The notes under the pieces are model-generated. The model was not told the DNA's origin. It worked only from the letters and a program-made list of their open reading frames with translations, and searched no databases. Both the position numbers and the translations under genes were made by a program. A DNA stretch of 64,000 bases from DVEG01 sp964405435 (GTDB taxonomy: Bacteria > Cyanobacteriota > Cyanobacteriia > Cyanobacteriales > Oscillatoriaceae). The stretch lies in the NCBI GenBank assembly GCA_964405435.1, contig CAYOOD010000004.1:72484-136483 (forward strand), in the 5' to 3' direction. Below are positions 26,215 through 35,240 of the stretch, piece by piece (position 1 is the first letter of the stretch; every line of letters begins with the position of its first letter).

Positions 26215-27027
26215 TTACTGTTTCTGAGCGGTGCAGCACTGAACGAGGGGCGCGTCGGCAATGGTATCTAAGTTAACCGATTGTAACAATTCGTTCCAAT
26301 CGGATACAAGTTTCGGATCGTTGGGATTGAGATAGCGCAATTGAGCGAGAGAAGCTAGGGCGTCGTACCACAAATCTGCTCCAACATACAGGGCGGGCAA
26401 TTCGCTCGGCGGCGCTGTTTCTGCGTTCGCCAATTCGGCAGGGAGCGCCACTCGTTCGACGACTCCCTGCACCGCCGGATTGCCGCTGCGCCCGCCGGTG
26501 GTGTCCTCCGAATCGCAAAATACTTCAACCGACCATTTATAAGTTTTTCCTATTTCTAATGAAGGCGCATCTGCCGGTACGGTAAAGCTGAGGATGCCGG
26601 GAGTGCCCGTCAAGGCAACCGTTGTTTCATAAATGGGTTCGTCAGTGGTTTCGTTAATTTTTTCTAAGAGGAGAAAGTTGGCTTCCCGCGCGGATATTTC
26701 GGGAATGTAAACGAAGAATGTCGGGCGAGGGGATACAGTTTTTGCCGGATATACTTTAATATTATTGCGATCGCCTGCTGTCTTGACAGGTTCATTGAGC
26801 GGCAGCAGCGGCATGAGGGCGATATCCTTGCCCTCGGGATTGCAACCGCCCCGGGCGGCTCCACCTCGGAGATTGCCGCTCGGTCTGATATTGGGTATTC
26901 TGAATCTCAGGGATAATACTTGGGTTCCCCTGGTTTCCCCGCCTTGTACGGGCTTGACAGATGCGATCGCGGGCAATGCCAGAGAGAACGCCAAAAAAAA
27001 TACTGTCAGAGGTAAAGAAGACTTCAT
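26215..27027 (-). CDS. DUF928 family secreted protein
   Basis: A 270-residue protein from ATG at 27027, chosen because AAGGAGT precedes it at good spacing and a signal peptide follows (KSSLPLTVFFLAFSLALPAIA). Longer in-frame starts lack these. The body shows the DUF928 pattern: TVSPRPTFFVYIPE, then TVALTGTPGILSFTVP, YKWSVEVFCDSED and LYVGADLWYDALASLAQL. DUF928 proteins in filamentous cyanobacteria often sit beside CHASE2 genes, as here (two CHASE2 genes lie divergently at 27353 and 28751). Location is periplasmic or lumenal. Molecular function unknown. Confidence 0.88.
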   Translation of the reverse strand: MKSSLPLTVFFLAFSLALPAIASVKPVQGGETRGTQVLSLRFRIPNIRPSGNLRGGAARGGCNPEGKDIALMPLLPLNEPVKTAGDRNNIKVYPAKTVSPRPTFFVYIPEISAREANFLLLEKINETTDEPIYETTVALTGTPGILSFTVPADAPSLEIGKTYKWSVEVFCDSEDTTGGRSGNPAVQGVVERVALPAELANAETAPPSELPALYVGADLWYDALASLAQLRYLNPNDPKLVSDWNELLQSVNLDTIADAPLVQCCTAQKQ

Positions 27028-27352
27028 CCCCGTACTCCTTGAAACTTTTTCCTTTAAAATTGCAGCCCATTGCTCCCGCCAAACTCCTTCCATCTGGCGA
27101 TCGGATCGCTCAATTTTTTCCTCTTCCTCATCCTAGGCAAAATTCGCCGAAAATTGACTCTACTAAAAGCTAATATTTCTGAAAGGGTTTTCAGGCATTA
27201 TAAAAGTATACCCGTTCGCTGCCGAGCTGGAGAGTATCCCACTTTTTTACTGCGGGAGAGCTTATGTGCAGATAATCTGTCGGTTAGGCGCAAAGATTTA
27301 TCCGCTTCTCTCTAGCCCTTACAGCCAAATATACTGAGGAGGCGACCTAAAT
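27028..27352. promoter_or_regulatory. Divergent gap between DUF928 and CHASE2 genes
   Basis: This 325-bp gap should contain promoters for both neighbours. It holds the DUF928 ribosome site at its left edge, a TTGACT (27154-27159) and TAATAT (27171-27176) too close together to form one standard promoter, and a gaggagg sequence near 27333-27339 in front of the CHASE2 ATG. No gene seen. Confidence 0.45.
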
Positions 27353-28693
27353 ATGATGTCTAGGTTGGGCTCGAAAATCCGCTCTATTTTGCCAAATTCG
27401 AGAGGCGTACCGCAGTCGGCATTCGCCTTTAGTCGAATAGTGATTATAACCAGCCTGGTAGTGACGGGCGCGATCGCGATCGCGCGGCAGGCGGGGATGC
27501 TGGAGGGAATGGAATTAGGGGTTTACGACTTGATGGTGCGATCGCGCCCTTCGGAAGGCGCAGACGATCGCCTGCTCGTGGTAGGCGTCAGCGAATCAGA
27601 CATCCAGACGCGCAAAGAATACCCGATTGCCGACGGCACCCTCGCCCAGTTGCTCGAAAAAATCGCCCAGTACCAACCGCGAGCGATCGGTTTGGATATT
27701 TTAAGAGACGTACCGCAGGGAACGGGGCGCGAGGCTTTACTCGCCCAGCTACAGCAGCGAGAAAATATCATTGCCGCCTGCTTGCTCAGTTCGGCTGACG
27801 ATCCCGGAGCCGCCGCGCCTGCCGGAATTCCAGAAGAACGCATTGGCTTTGCAAATTTGCCCCTCGATCCCGGCGGAACCCTGCGCCGCAGCCTTTTAGT
27901 TTCAACTCCGGCACCGCCGAAAGTACCCGCAGCCAGCCTGCATCCCTGCAACAACTCCGATCCCGAAAATCAAGTCACCTCCTTCGACTTGCAGCTAGCA
28001 ATGCTTTACTTACAAGCAAGGGGAATCGAGCCGGAACTGACGCCAAATGGGGAAATCAAAATAGGCTCAACCACACTCCCTCGCCTAGACAAAACCGCTG
28101 GCAGCTATCAGACAGCAGACGCGAGCGATTACCAAATCATGCTCAATTATCGCTCCCACCGTGATGCAGCCCAACAAGTCTCGCTCACCGAGGTACTTGG
28201 CGATCGCGTCAACCCGGCATTAGTCAAAGACCGAATTGTTCTGATCGGCTATACAGCCCCTTTGGTTAAAGACGACTTTTTCACGCCCTACAGCGCCGGA
28301 GCGCGAGACAGTCAAACCATGCCGGGAGTGGTGGTTCACGCTCAGAATGTCAGCCAAATTCTCAGTGCCGTTTTGAACAATCGCCCCCCGATCTGGTATT
28401 GGCCAGAATGGGCCGAAATCCTGTGGATTGGCGCTTGGTCGTTAATCGGAGGAATCCTCGCTTGGCACGCCCGTCGCCTGTGGCTTTTTGGCGTAGGAAT
28501 TGCAGCCGCGCTATTCGTTTTGTCCGCAATTTGCCACTTTCTATTTCTCCAGTCTGGATGGATACCCCTGCTGCCGCCAGCAATCGCATTAATTGCAACA
28601 GCAATCGCCGTGTTTTTCCTAAAACCCGCTCGTGCCACCCGCGAGACAAGCGAAACAGAAACCCCCCGCACTCCCTTAAACTTACCCCACTAA
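27353..28693 (+). CDS. CHASE2-domain membrane protein 1
   Basis: A 446-residue membrane protein. One N-terminal helix (about 25-45, IVIITSLVVTGAIAIA) is followed by the extracytoplasmic CHASE2 sensor domain (about 50-345: YDLMVRSRPSEGADDRLLVV, YQPRAIGLDILRDVP, DRIVLIGYTAPLVKDDFFTP, MPGVVVHAQNVSQIL) and three C-terminal helices (about 350-430). No kinase, cyclase or other output domain follows, so it probably senses and passes a signal to a partner. The downstream gene is a close paralogue. The pair interrupts the eCIS structural genes, after DUF928. Confidence 0.9.
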   Translation: MMSRLGSKIRSILPNSRGVPQSAFAFSRIVIITSLVVTGAIAIARQAGMLEGMELGVYDLMVRSRPSEGADDRLLVVGVSESDIQTRKEYPIADGTLAQLLEKIAQYQPRAIGLDILRDVPQGTGREALLAQLQQRENIIAACLLSSADDPGAAAPAGIPEERIGFANLPLDPGGTLRRSLLVSTPAPPKVPAASLHPCNNSDPENQVTSFDLQLAMLYLQARGIEPELTPNGEIKIGSTTLPRLDKTAGSYQTADASDYQIMLNYRSHRDAAQQVSLTEVLGDRVNPALVKDRIVLIGYTAPLVKDDFFTPYSAGARDSQTMPGVVVHAQNVSQILSAVLNNRPPIWYWPEWAEILWIGAWSLIGGILAWHARRLWLFGVGIAAALFVLSAICHFLFLQSGWIPLLPPAIALIATAIAVFFLKPARATRETSETETPRTPLNLPH

Positions 28694-28750
28694 CTAAACT
28701 CCTCTTTCTACTCTGCGTTCTCTGTCCTTCTGCGGTTTATAAAATCCCTT

Positions 28751-30679
28751 ATGAAGCCTCCCAAAACAGTTTTAAATTTTAGCAAAACGGTGATTCTCAC
28801 CAGTGCTGTAGTGACGGCATTGATAGTAGGAGCGCGGCAGGCGGGAATGTTGGAGGGAATGGAATTATCGGTTTACGATGCGATGACGCGATCGCGCCCT
28901 GATGAAGGCGCAGACGATCGCCTGCTCGTGGTAGGCGTCACCGAAGCCGACATCCAGATGCGAAAAGAATATCCCCTCCACGACGGCACCCTCGCGCAAT
29001 TATTGGAAAAATTGCAGCAGTACCAACCGCGAACGATCGGCATTGATATTATTAGAGATGTGCCGCAAGGAAACCCCAAAGGGCGAATCGCGCTAGAAAA
29101 GATTCTCAAAGAAAGCGATCGCGCGATCGCCGTTTGCAAACTCAGTTCGGCAACCGATCCCGGCACCGCTGGCGCTCCCGGAGTTCCAGAAGAACGAATT
29201 GGCTTTGCCGATTTGCCCCTCGATCCCGGCGGAACGCTGCGCCGCAGTTTATTAGTTTCGACTCCCGCACCTTCCCAAATTCCCCTACCCGAACAACATC
29301 TCTGCAATTTTGCCTCGCCCGACAATCAAGTCGCCTCCCTGGATTTGCAGCTCGTACAGCTTTACTTGGAGCCGATGGGAATCGAGCCGGAACTGACGCC
29401 ATCTGGAGAAATAAAAATCGGTCAAGCTGTCTTAAAACGCTTGTCAGAAAATGCAGGCAGCTACCGCAATACTGACGCAGGCAATTACCAAATTATGCTC
29501 AATTACCGCTCTGCTCAGAATGCGGTAAAGCAGGTAACACTGACAGACGTTCTGGATGGAAAAATAGAACCAAATTGGGTAAAAGACCGAATCATCCTCA
29601 TCGGCTATACAGCCCCCTTTGTCAAAGATGATTTTTTCACCCCTTACAGTGGAGGAGCGAGAGACAATCAAACCATGCCGGGAGTTGTCATTCACGCCCA
29701 GAATGTCAGTCAAATTCTCAGTGCAGTGCTTGACAATCGCCCCTTAATCTGGTACTGGTCAGAATGGGCAGAAATTGTGTGGATTGGCGGTTGGGCATTA
29801 TTAGGAGGAATTCTGGGTTGGAGCGCCCGCCGCTTGTGGCTGTTTGCCCTATTAGTGGCAGCAGCGTTAGGAATATTGGGGGGAATTTGCTGGGTGTTGT
29901 TTCTCGGTGCCGGGTGGATACCGCTGGTGCCGCCTGCATTGGGAGTCGCGATCGCAGCCGTTAGCGTTGTTTTCGTCAAATACGGCAAAGCGATCTATCA
30001 AGTCGTCAAAAAAGTTATCATAGATATTCAAATTGACGAAGAAAAGAAACAGCGTGAATTAGCGGCGATTACAGAAAGCGAATCGTTTAGGGAATTGGAA
30101 CAAAAGGCAGAAGCCTTGCGGACAAATCGCAAGCGCGAACGCAGCCGAGACAGGCGATCGCGAAAAGCTTTTCTCGATACCCCTCCCATTTCCCAACCCG
30201 CAGAAGAAGAGGATTACTTCCAGCAGTTGCAAGCCAAAGGGCAAAGCCTGAAAAATTCCGATGAGGAGACATTCGACAATTCGCTAAATGGGGAGCGATC
30301 GCCAAACCTTGAACCACCCGAAACAGAAGATTACTTCCAGCAGTTTAGAAAAAATGCCAAAACGATTTTAAATAGTGAAGATGCCTCAAATAATAGAGCG
30401 ATCGCCTCTAACGAATCAGCCAACATAGAGGAAGCGACGCCTTCACCCAGCGCTGAAGAACCAGCCACCGAGGGAGATTACTTCGCTCAGTTGCAAAAAA
30501 GGGGAAAGCGACTGAGAAAAACAGCGGATGCTTCAGAAACTTCTGTAACTATTACTCCAATAGAAGTAGCAACCTCCTCACCCAACGCTGCTGAACCACC
30601 CGAAACAGAGGATTACTTAGAGCAATTGCAGCGAAGGGGAAAACGCCTGAGAAAGACGGCGGATAAATCCGAACGGTGA
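28751..30679 (+). CDS. CHASE2-domain membrane protein 2 with repeated cytoplasmic tail
   Basis: A 642-residue paralogue of the previous gene, with the same layout for the first 420 residues: one helix, CHASE2 domain (YDAMTRSRPDEGADDRLLVV, IILIGYTAPFVKDDFFTP) and three helices. A charged cytoplasmic tail of about 220 residues follows. It has a basic coiled stretch (EEKKQRELAAI, RTNRKRERSRDRRS) and four repeats of an acidic-to-basic motif: EEDYFQQLQAKG, ETEDYFQQFRKNAK, EGDYFAQLQKRGKRLRK, ETEDYLEQLQRRGKRLRK. The repeated D-Y-F/L-x-Q-L motif looks like a multivalent docking tail. A link to the neighbouring eCIS baseplate genes is suggested by position only. Confidence 0.88.
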   Translation: MKPPKTVLNFSKTVILTSAVVTALIVGARQAGMLEGMELSVYDAMTRSRPDEGADDRLLVVGVTEADIQMRKEYPLHDGTLAQLLEKLQQYQPRTIGIDIIRDVPQGNPKGRIALEKILKESDRAIAVCKLSSATDPGTAGAPGVPEERIGFADLPLDPGGTLRRSLLVSTPAPSQIPLPEQHLCNFASPDNQVASLDLQLVQLYLEPMGIEPELTPSGEIKIGQAVLKRLSENAGSYRNTDAGNYQIMLNYRSAQNAVKQVTLTDVLDGKIEPNWVKDRIILIGYTAPFVKDDFFTPYSGGARDNQTMPGVVIHAQNVSQILSAVLDNRPLIWYWSEWAEIVWIGGWALLGGILGWSARRLWLFALLVAAALGILGGICWVLFLGAGWIPLVPPALGVAIAAVSVVFVKYGKAIYQVVKKVIIDIQIDEEKKQRELAAITESESFRELEQKAEALRTNRKRERSRDRRSRKAFLDTPPISQPAEEEDYFQQLQAKGQSLKNSDEETFDNSLNGERSPNLEPPETEDYFQQFRKNAKTILNSEDASNNRAIASNESANIEEATPSPSAEEPATEGDYFAQLQKRGKRLRKTADASETSVTITPIEVATSSPNAAEPPETEDYLEQLQRRGKRLRKTADKSER

Positions 30680-30782
30680 AGCGCGGTTCATTCAAAAAAA
30701 ACCATAACTCGACTTTCGTCGGATAGCCGGACGGAGAGGGTTTTGTTAGCTTGGCATCATACTCGGCCTTGGAGTGACGCCA

Positions 30783-31202
30783 ATGCAACAGCCCAGCCAA
30801 GATCGGCAAAAAGCTCACCTGGGTGCGGGATGGGCATCCCCCCTGCAAGTCAGCGTACAAGGAAACATCCAACTCAGTTCGGCAGAGCGAAACATCGAAG
30901 AGTCAATCTGGTTAATTCTGCGCACGGATTTGGGCGAACGGGTGTATCGACCGAATTTCGGCTCGCGCCTCTCCGAGCTAGCGTTTGCGCCCATGAATAC
31001 TCAGACGCTCCTGCTGGCGCGCCTGTACGTTCAGGAAGCGTTGGAAATGTGGGAGCCGCGCATTGTTGTGGATGCGGTTCGCGCCGATCCCGATCCCGTG
31101 CGGGGGCGGGTAGACATTATTATCGACTATCACCCCAAGGATTCTCACGATTCTCGCAGTTTGGTTTATCCGTTTTATTTGCTGGGTGGGGGAACTCAAT
31201 AG
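30783..31202 (+). CDS. Baseplate wedge protein, gp25/GpW family
   Basis: A 139-residue gp25-like baseplate protein. The start is ATG at 30783, preceded by GGAG at good spacing; a GTG at 30774 is possible. Family sequence is clear: HLGAGWASPLQVSVQGNIQL, ERNIEESIWLILRTDLGERV, then YRPNFGSRLSELAF and VVDAVRADPDPVRGRVDIII. In tail-like particles gp25 homologues join sheath and baseplate and start sheath polymerisation. The stop overlaps the next start (TAGTG), indicating coupled translation with the gpJ-like protein. Confidence 0.93.
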   Translation: MQQPSQDRQKAHLGAGWASPLQVSVQGNIQLSSAERNIEESIWLILRTDLGERVYRPNFGSRLSELAFAPMNTQTLLLARLYVQEALEMWEPRIVVDAVRADPDPVRGRVDIIIDYHPKDSHDSRSLVYPFYLLGGGTQ

Positions 31203-33412
31203 TGGTGGAATTTGATTATTTACCGAAATTGCCGAAATCCGATTTAGACGATCGCGCCTTTAAGGATTTAGTGGACGAGTGCATTTTGCGCATTCCCCGC
31301 TACTGTCCTGAATGGACGAATTACAATCCCAGCGACCCCGGCATTACGCTGATTGAACTATTTGCTTGGCTGACTGACCAAATGTTGCTCCGGTTCAATC
31401 AGATTCCCCGGCGCAATTATATTGCTTTTTTGGAATTGTTGGGGATTCGCCTGCTCGCGCCGGCACCGGCTCAAACCGAGGTGACTTTTTACCTGACGAG
31501 CGCCCTTCCCGAAGCCTACACGATTCCGGCGGGGGTGGAGCTGGCAACGGTGCGAACTGAATCTGAGGAGGCGGTTGTTTTCAGCACTGACGTGCCGCTG
31601 ACGATCGCCAATCCCAGCTTGCGGCACTTTCTGTGCGCTGAAACGGCGGAAGAGTTGCCGCAGGTGCTGCGCGATCGCTTTGCCGGGTTGTGGACGCGGA
31701 AACCTGACGGAGAGTGGGGGGGCAGGGAACTGGCAATTTTCAGCGATCGCCCCCAGCCGGGGAACTGCTTTTACCTCGTCTTCGATCCCGCCGAACCCCT
31801 AGAAGGGAACGTGCTCGCCCTCACCTTCAAAGGAGAAGCCGCCACCCCCACCGGCATCAACCCCGACGCGCCGCCCCGCCGCTGGGAAGCGTGGAACGGC
31901 AGCGACTGGCAGCCGATTCTCCTGCAGGAAGCAGACGACAGCACGCAAGGTTTTAGTTTTAGCGAAATCGTCCAGCAAGGCGGCAACCCCCTGCAAGGGG
32001 CAGATATTATTTTACACTTGCCGACTCGCTGGCCAGTGGCCCGCTTTACCGCGTATCAGGGGCGATGGCTGCGCTGCACCTGCACCGCTCCCCAGCCCGC
32101 CCAACCGGGATACAGCAGTTCGCCGCGATTAGTCGCGCTTGCCGCGCGCGCGATCGGCGGCACCGTCGCCGCCTCTCAAAGTACCCCGATTCGGAACGAA
32201 CTGTTAGGAGAGAGCGACGGCACTGCCGGTCAAACCTTCCAACTGCAGGGCGTGCCCGTACTCGATCGCCGGGATGACGAATATATCGTCGTTACCCCTC
32301 CCGGAGGGTTGCCGCAAGCGTGGCAAGAAGTCGCGGATTTTTCCAACTCCGGCGCGGAAGACTGGCACTATACCATCGATTCGCGGACGGGTTTGGTGCA
32401 ATTTGGCCCCCTGATTCGCGAACCCGCCCAACTCCAGCAGCAGACGCGGTGGCGCGCCCGAACGCAGCAGCCGCTGTTGCCGAGTAGCAGCGGCATCGGT
32501 GCCGGCTTGAATGCAGAAGAAATCCGAGCGATGGAGCGCCAGTACGGGGCAGTGCCGCCGCGCGGCTCCACCATCTACATCACGAGTTACCGCACCGGTG
32601 GGGGGCAGCGGGGGAACGTGCAGCGGGGAACGATAACCGTGCCAAAGTCCGCGATTCCCTATGTGGCGCGGGTGGTGAATCACGCGCCCGCCCGCAACGG
32701 AGCCGACGCCGAATCCCTGGAAGATGCGGTGATTCGCGTGCCCGGGATTCTGCGCACGCGCGATCGCGCCGTCACCCCCGAAGATTTCGAGACACTAGCC
32801 ATCCAAGCCGGCAGGGGAGCCGTTGCCCGCGCCCGCTGCCTGGGAGCCGCCACCCCGCAAGAAGCCGGCACCGTCCGCCTGCTCATCGTTCCCCAAGCCA
32901 ACACCGAAGCGATCGCCCGGGGCGAAGGCATCAATCCCGAATTGCTCGCCCTCACCCCCCAACTGCAAGAACAAATCCTCGCCTACCTCGACGAGCGGCG
33001 GCTGCTGGGAGTGCAAGTGCGCTGCCTCGAACCCAACTACGTCGGCGTTTCCGTGCAAACCGAAGTTGCCCTCGAACCCGAATACAACAACCCCCGCGCC
33101 CGAGAGCAAATCCTCGCTCAATTGCGCGCTGCCCTGTACCGCTTTCTCAATCCCCTTACAGGCGGCCCCGACGGTACGGGATGGCCCTTCGGTCGCCCCG
33201 TCTATCCCTCAGATATCGTCACCCTTTTTCAGCAGACATCTGGCGTTCGGTATTTAGGCGTCGTGCAGCTTTTCGAGATTCGCAAGCAAGGAGCGAACTG
33301 GGTGCGCAGCCTGCCCCCCGATCCCGTCATCGATCCGGGTTCTCAGGGCTTAGCGTGTTCCTGGGCTGACAACCGGCTGCGCTCCGCTCACGTTATCAAT
33401 TTGATTCAGTAG
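31202..33412 (+). CDS. Baseplate protein, gpJ/Pvc11 type
   Basis: A 736-residue baseplate wedge protein. The open frame extends upstream over gp25, but the protein similarity begins at VVEFDYLPKLPKSDLDDRAF. I therefore place the start at GTG 31202 (or GTG 31205), overlapping the gp25 stop. Family features: CPEWTNYNPSDPGITLIELF with AWLTDQMLLRFNQIPRRNY near the N-terminus, a beta-rich middle, and a C-terminal gpJ-like region (VPGILRTRDRAVTPEDFETL, EAGTVRLLIVPQ, YPSDIVTLFQQTSGVRYLG). It forms the baseplate wedges with gp25. A heptamer array starts two bases after the stop. Confidence 0.92.
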   Translation: MVEFDYLPKLPKSDLDDRAFKDLVDECILRIPRYCPEWTNYNPSDPGITLIELFAWLTDQMLLRFNQIPRRNYIAFLELLGIRLLAPAPAQTEVTFYLTSALPEAYTIPAGVELATVRTESEEAVVFSTDVPLTIANPSLRHFLCAETAEELPQVLRDRFAGLWTRKPDGEWGGRELAIFSDRPQPGNCFYLVFDPAEPLEGNVLALTFKGEAATPTGINPDAPPRRWEAWNGSDWQPILLQEADDSTQGFSFSEIVQQGGNPLQGADIILHLPTRWPVARFTAYQGRWLRCTCTAPQPAQPGYSSSPRLVALAARAIGGTVAASQSTPIRNELLGESDGTAGQTFQLQGVPVLDRRDDEYIVVTPPGGLPQAWQEVADFSNSGAEDWHYTIDSRTGLVQFGPLIREPAQLQQQTRWRARTQQPLLPSSSGIGAGLNAEEIRAMERQYGAVPPRGSTIYITSYRTGGGQRGNVQRGTITVPKSAIPYVARVVNHAPARNGADAESLEDAVIRVPGILRTRDRAVTPEDFETLAIQAGRGAVARARCLGAATPQEAGTVRLLIVPQANTEAIARGEGINPELLALTPQLQEQILAYLDERRLLGVQVRCLEPNYVGVSVQTEVALEPEYNNPRAREQILAQLRAALYRFLNPLTGGPDGTGWPFGRPVYPSDIVTLFQQTSGVRYLGVVQLFEIRKQGANWVRSLPPDPVIDPGSQGLACSWADNRLRSAHVINLIQ

Positions 33413-33414
33413 AG

Positions 33415-33456
33415 TGCTGAGTGCTGAGTGCTGAGTGCTGAGTGCTGAGTGCTGAG
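33415..33456. repeat. Heptamer array 1 in the baseplate operon
   Basis: Five to six exact gtgctga units directly after the gpJ-like gene and before the four-helix-bundle gene. Confidence 0.95.
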
Positions 33457-33471
33457 GTAGAGTGATAAGTG

Positions 33472-33924
33472 ATGAGTAGTAGAATCGAGCAATTTGAAAC
33501 AATGAATATGAATAGTAAAATTGAACGGTTTGACAGTAAAACTGCCAGTAGCAAAGTCGAGCGCTTTGAAGATTTAATTGCTTGGAAAAAAGCCAGAATA
33601 TTAACACGAGCAATTTATGAGATTACGAGACAGGGCGATTTATCTAAAGATTTTGGATTGGCAAGGCAAATGGAACGAGCTGCTGTTTCTATAATGTCTA
33701 ATATTGCCGAGGGGTTTGAGCGCAATCGGCATAACGAGTTTCATCAATTTCTTTCCATCGCAAAATCTTCTTGCGCCGAGCTTCGTTCTCAACTATATGT
33801 TGCTTTTGATGTCGGCTATATCCATCCAAACCAATTCAATCAGCTTTTAACTCAAGCAGAAGAGGTTGGCAAAATTATCGGCGGTTTGCGAGCCTCTATT
33901 GAAAAAATAAGAGACAAACAATAA
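33472..33924 (+). CDS. Four-helix-bundle protein (S23/IVP family)
   Basis: A 150-residue protein of the four-helix-bundle family often encoded in 23S rRNA intervening sequences and related to the Avd proteins of diversity-generating retroelements. The core FEDLIAWKKARILTRAIYEI, then LARQMERAAVSIMSNIAEGF and FLSIAKSSCAELRSQLYVA, is typical. The N-terminus carries three short near-repeats (SSRIEQF, NSKIERF, SSKVERF) before the core. The start is ATG at 33472, with GTG at 33469 possible. It is flanked on both sides by heptamer arrays and splits two eCIS baseplate genes, so it looks like an insertion. I see no rRNA or reverse transcriptase nearby. Confidence 0.88.
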   Translation: MSSRIEQFETMNMNSKIERFDSKTASSKVERFEDLIAWKKARILTRAIYEITRQGDLSKDFGLARQMERAAVSIMSNIAEGFERNRHNEFHQFLSIAKSSCAELRSQLYVAFDVGYIHPNQFNQLLTQAEEVGKIIGGLRASIEKIRDKQ

Positions 33925-33973
33925 CAGACACTATAACTCAGCACCACGCAATAGGAACTCAAAACTAACTATG

Positions 33974-34096
33974 ACTCCGCACTCAGCACTCAGCACTCAG
34001 CACTATTCCCCACTCAGCACTCAGCACTCAGCACTCAGCACTCAGCACTCAGCACTATTCCCCACTCAGCACTCAGCACTCAGCACTCAGCACTTA
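33974..34096. repeat. Heptamer array 2 in the baseplate operon
   Basis: About fourteen cactcag units broken by cactattcccc spacers lie immediately before the ATG of the gpI-like gene. An accacgcaatagg element (about 33942) belongs to a second dispersed repeat also seen at 57464 and 59271. Confidence 0.95.
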
Positions 34097-34098
34097 CT

Positions 34099-35124
34099 AT
34101 GACTCAAAGTACCTGGCACGGTAAAATTCTGCGCCTGCAATTAACTCCCATGCAGGTTGCCGAAGCCGCCCCCACGTCAGGGGTGGCGGTGGGGAGTTTG
34201 GCGACGGAGGAGGCGATCGCTTCTGGCAGCGAAATACTGCTGCACCCGGGCGAACCCAGCGAAATAGTCGTGCAGTTAGAAAATTTGGGAAACCGCATCC
34301 TGCAATTAAACCTGCAACTGGAAGGGGATTTCCCTGCTGAATGGTGTCAAATTTGGATGGAAGGGCGCGAACTTTTGCCGGGGCAGCGGATGGAAGCCGT
34401 GCTCTACTTCCAAGCGCCCGCCAATATTTTTGAGGATCGGGCGGCGGTTTCTGCGGGCGAAACCCTGACAATCGACTATCGCAGCCGCCTTTATGCCTGG
34501 GGTACGGAAGCAGATACTGGCAGGAGATTTGTAGAGTCCTCAACGTTTAATCTTTACCTGCGTCCCCGCAGTCTCTACCTGAATTTTTTGCCCGCGCTTT
34601 ACCGCGAAGTAGACTTTATCGGGCGGTTCTTGAAAATTTTCGAGCAGGCGTTTGAACCTGCCGTACAAACTCTCGATACTTTGTGGGCGTATTTAGATGC
34701 TCTGACGGCTCCAGAGGCGCTGCTGCCCTTTCTAGCATACTGGGTTGCGTGGCCGATCGATCCGCGCTGGAGCGTTCAGAAACAGCGCCGCTTGATTCGT
34801 CAAGCCATGCAAATTTACCGCTGGCGCGGCACGCGGCGCGGTTTGCGCCTTTACTTGCATTTATATACGGATTTGCCCCTAGACGAACACTTGCTCGATG
34901 AAGCCGACAAGCACATTGCGATCGAGGAAGCTTTCGGCAATGGATTTGTTTTAAATTCAACTCATTTAGGGCATGACGCGCTGATAGGAGGGGGTCGCCC
35001 TTATCATTTTATTGTCCGCCTGCGTCCAGATAACAGCGTTCAGGTCGATGAAAGGTTGGTGCGTACCATCATCGAACAGGAAAAGCCTGCTTTTTGTACT
35101 TACGAGCTTTATATCGAAACTTAA
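34099..35124 (+). CDS. gpI-like tail/baseplate protein
   Basis: A 341-residue protein. The C-terminal 180 residues match the phage tail protein domain found in gpI-like and eCIS baseplate proteins: LYLNFLPALYREVDFIGRFL, then VQTLDTLWAYLDALTAPEAL, LAYWVAWPIDPRWSVQKQRR and YRWRGTRRGLRLYLHLYT. The N-terminal 150 residues are beta-rich (EPSEIVVQLENLGNRILQLN), Ig-like, and resemble the repeats of the two membrane-anchored proteins downstream. This suggests the same interaction surface. It lies between gpJ and DUF4159 genes, in standard eCIS order apart from the inserted bundle gene. Confidence 0.88.
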   Translation: MTQSTWHGKILRLQLTPMQVAEAAPTSGVAVGSLATEEAIASGSEILLHPGEPSEIVVQLENLGNRILQLNLQLEGDFPAEWCQIWMEGRELLPGQRMEAVLYFQAPANIFEDRAAVSAGETLTIDYRSRLYAWGTEADTGRRFVESSTFNLYLRPRSLYLNFLPALYREVDFIGRFLKIFEQAFEPAVQTLDTLWAYLDALTAPEALLPFLAYWVAWPIDPRWSVQKQRRLIRQAMQIYRWRGTRRGLRLYLHLYTDLPLDEHLLDEADKHIAIEEAFGNGFVLNSTHLGHDALIGGGRPYHFIVRLRPDNSVQVDERLVRTIIEQEKPAFCTYELYIET

Positions 35125-35127
35125 AAG

Positions 35128-35240
35128 TGCTGAGTGCCTACTGCGTGGAAAGAAAGCACTTTTCACTCTCCACACTCACCACTTCACAATCTTTACTCCC
35201 CCACTCAGCACTCAGCACTTTTTACTCTCCCACACTCCTT
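35128..35240. repeat. Heptamer array 3 in the baseplate operon
   Basis: Degenerate cactcag/gtgctga units and a gtgcctactgcgtgg element fill the whole gap between the gpI-like and DUF4159 genes. Confidence 0.85.

Noticed and set aside
30743..31201. Upstream extension of the gpJ-like frame across the gp25 gene
   Set aside because: The extension overlaps the well-supported gp25 gene in another frame and adds no family sequence; GTG at 31202 overlaps the gp25 stop and fits the family start.
35094..35240. N-terminal extension of the DUF4159-like protein
   Set aside because: It translates the heptamer array (HSALST-like residues) and overlaps the gpI gene end; ATG at 35241 is preferred.
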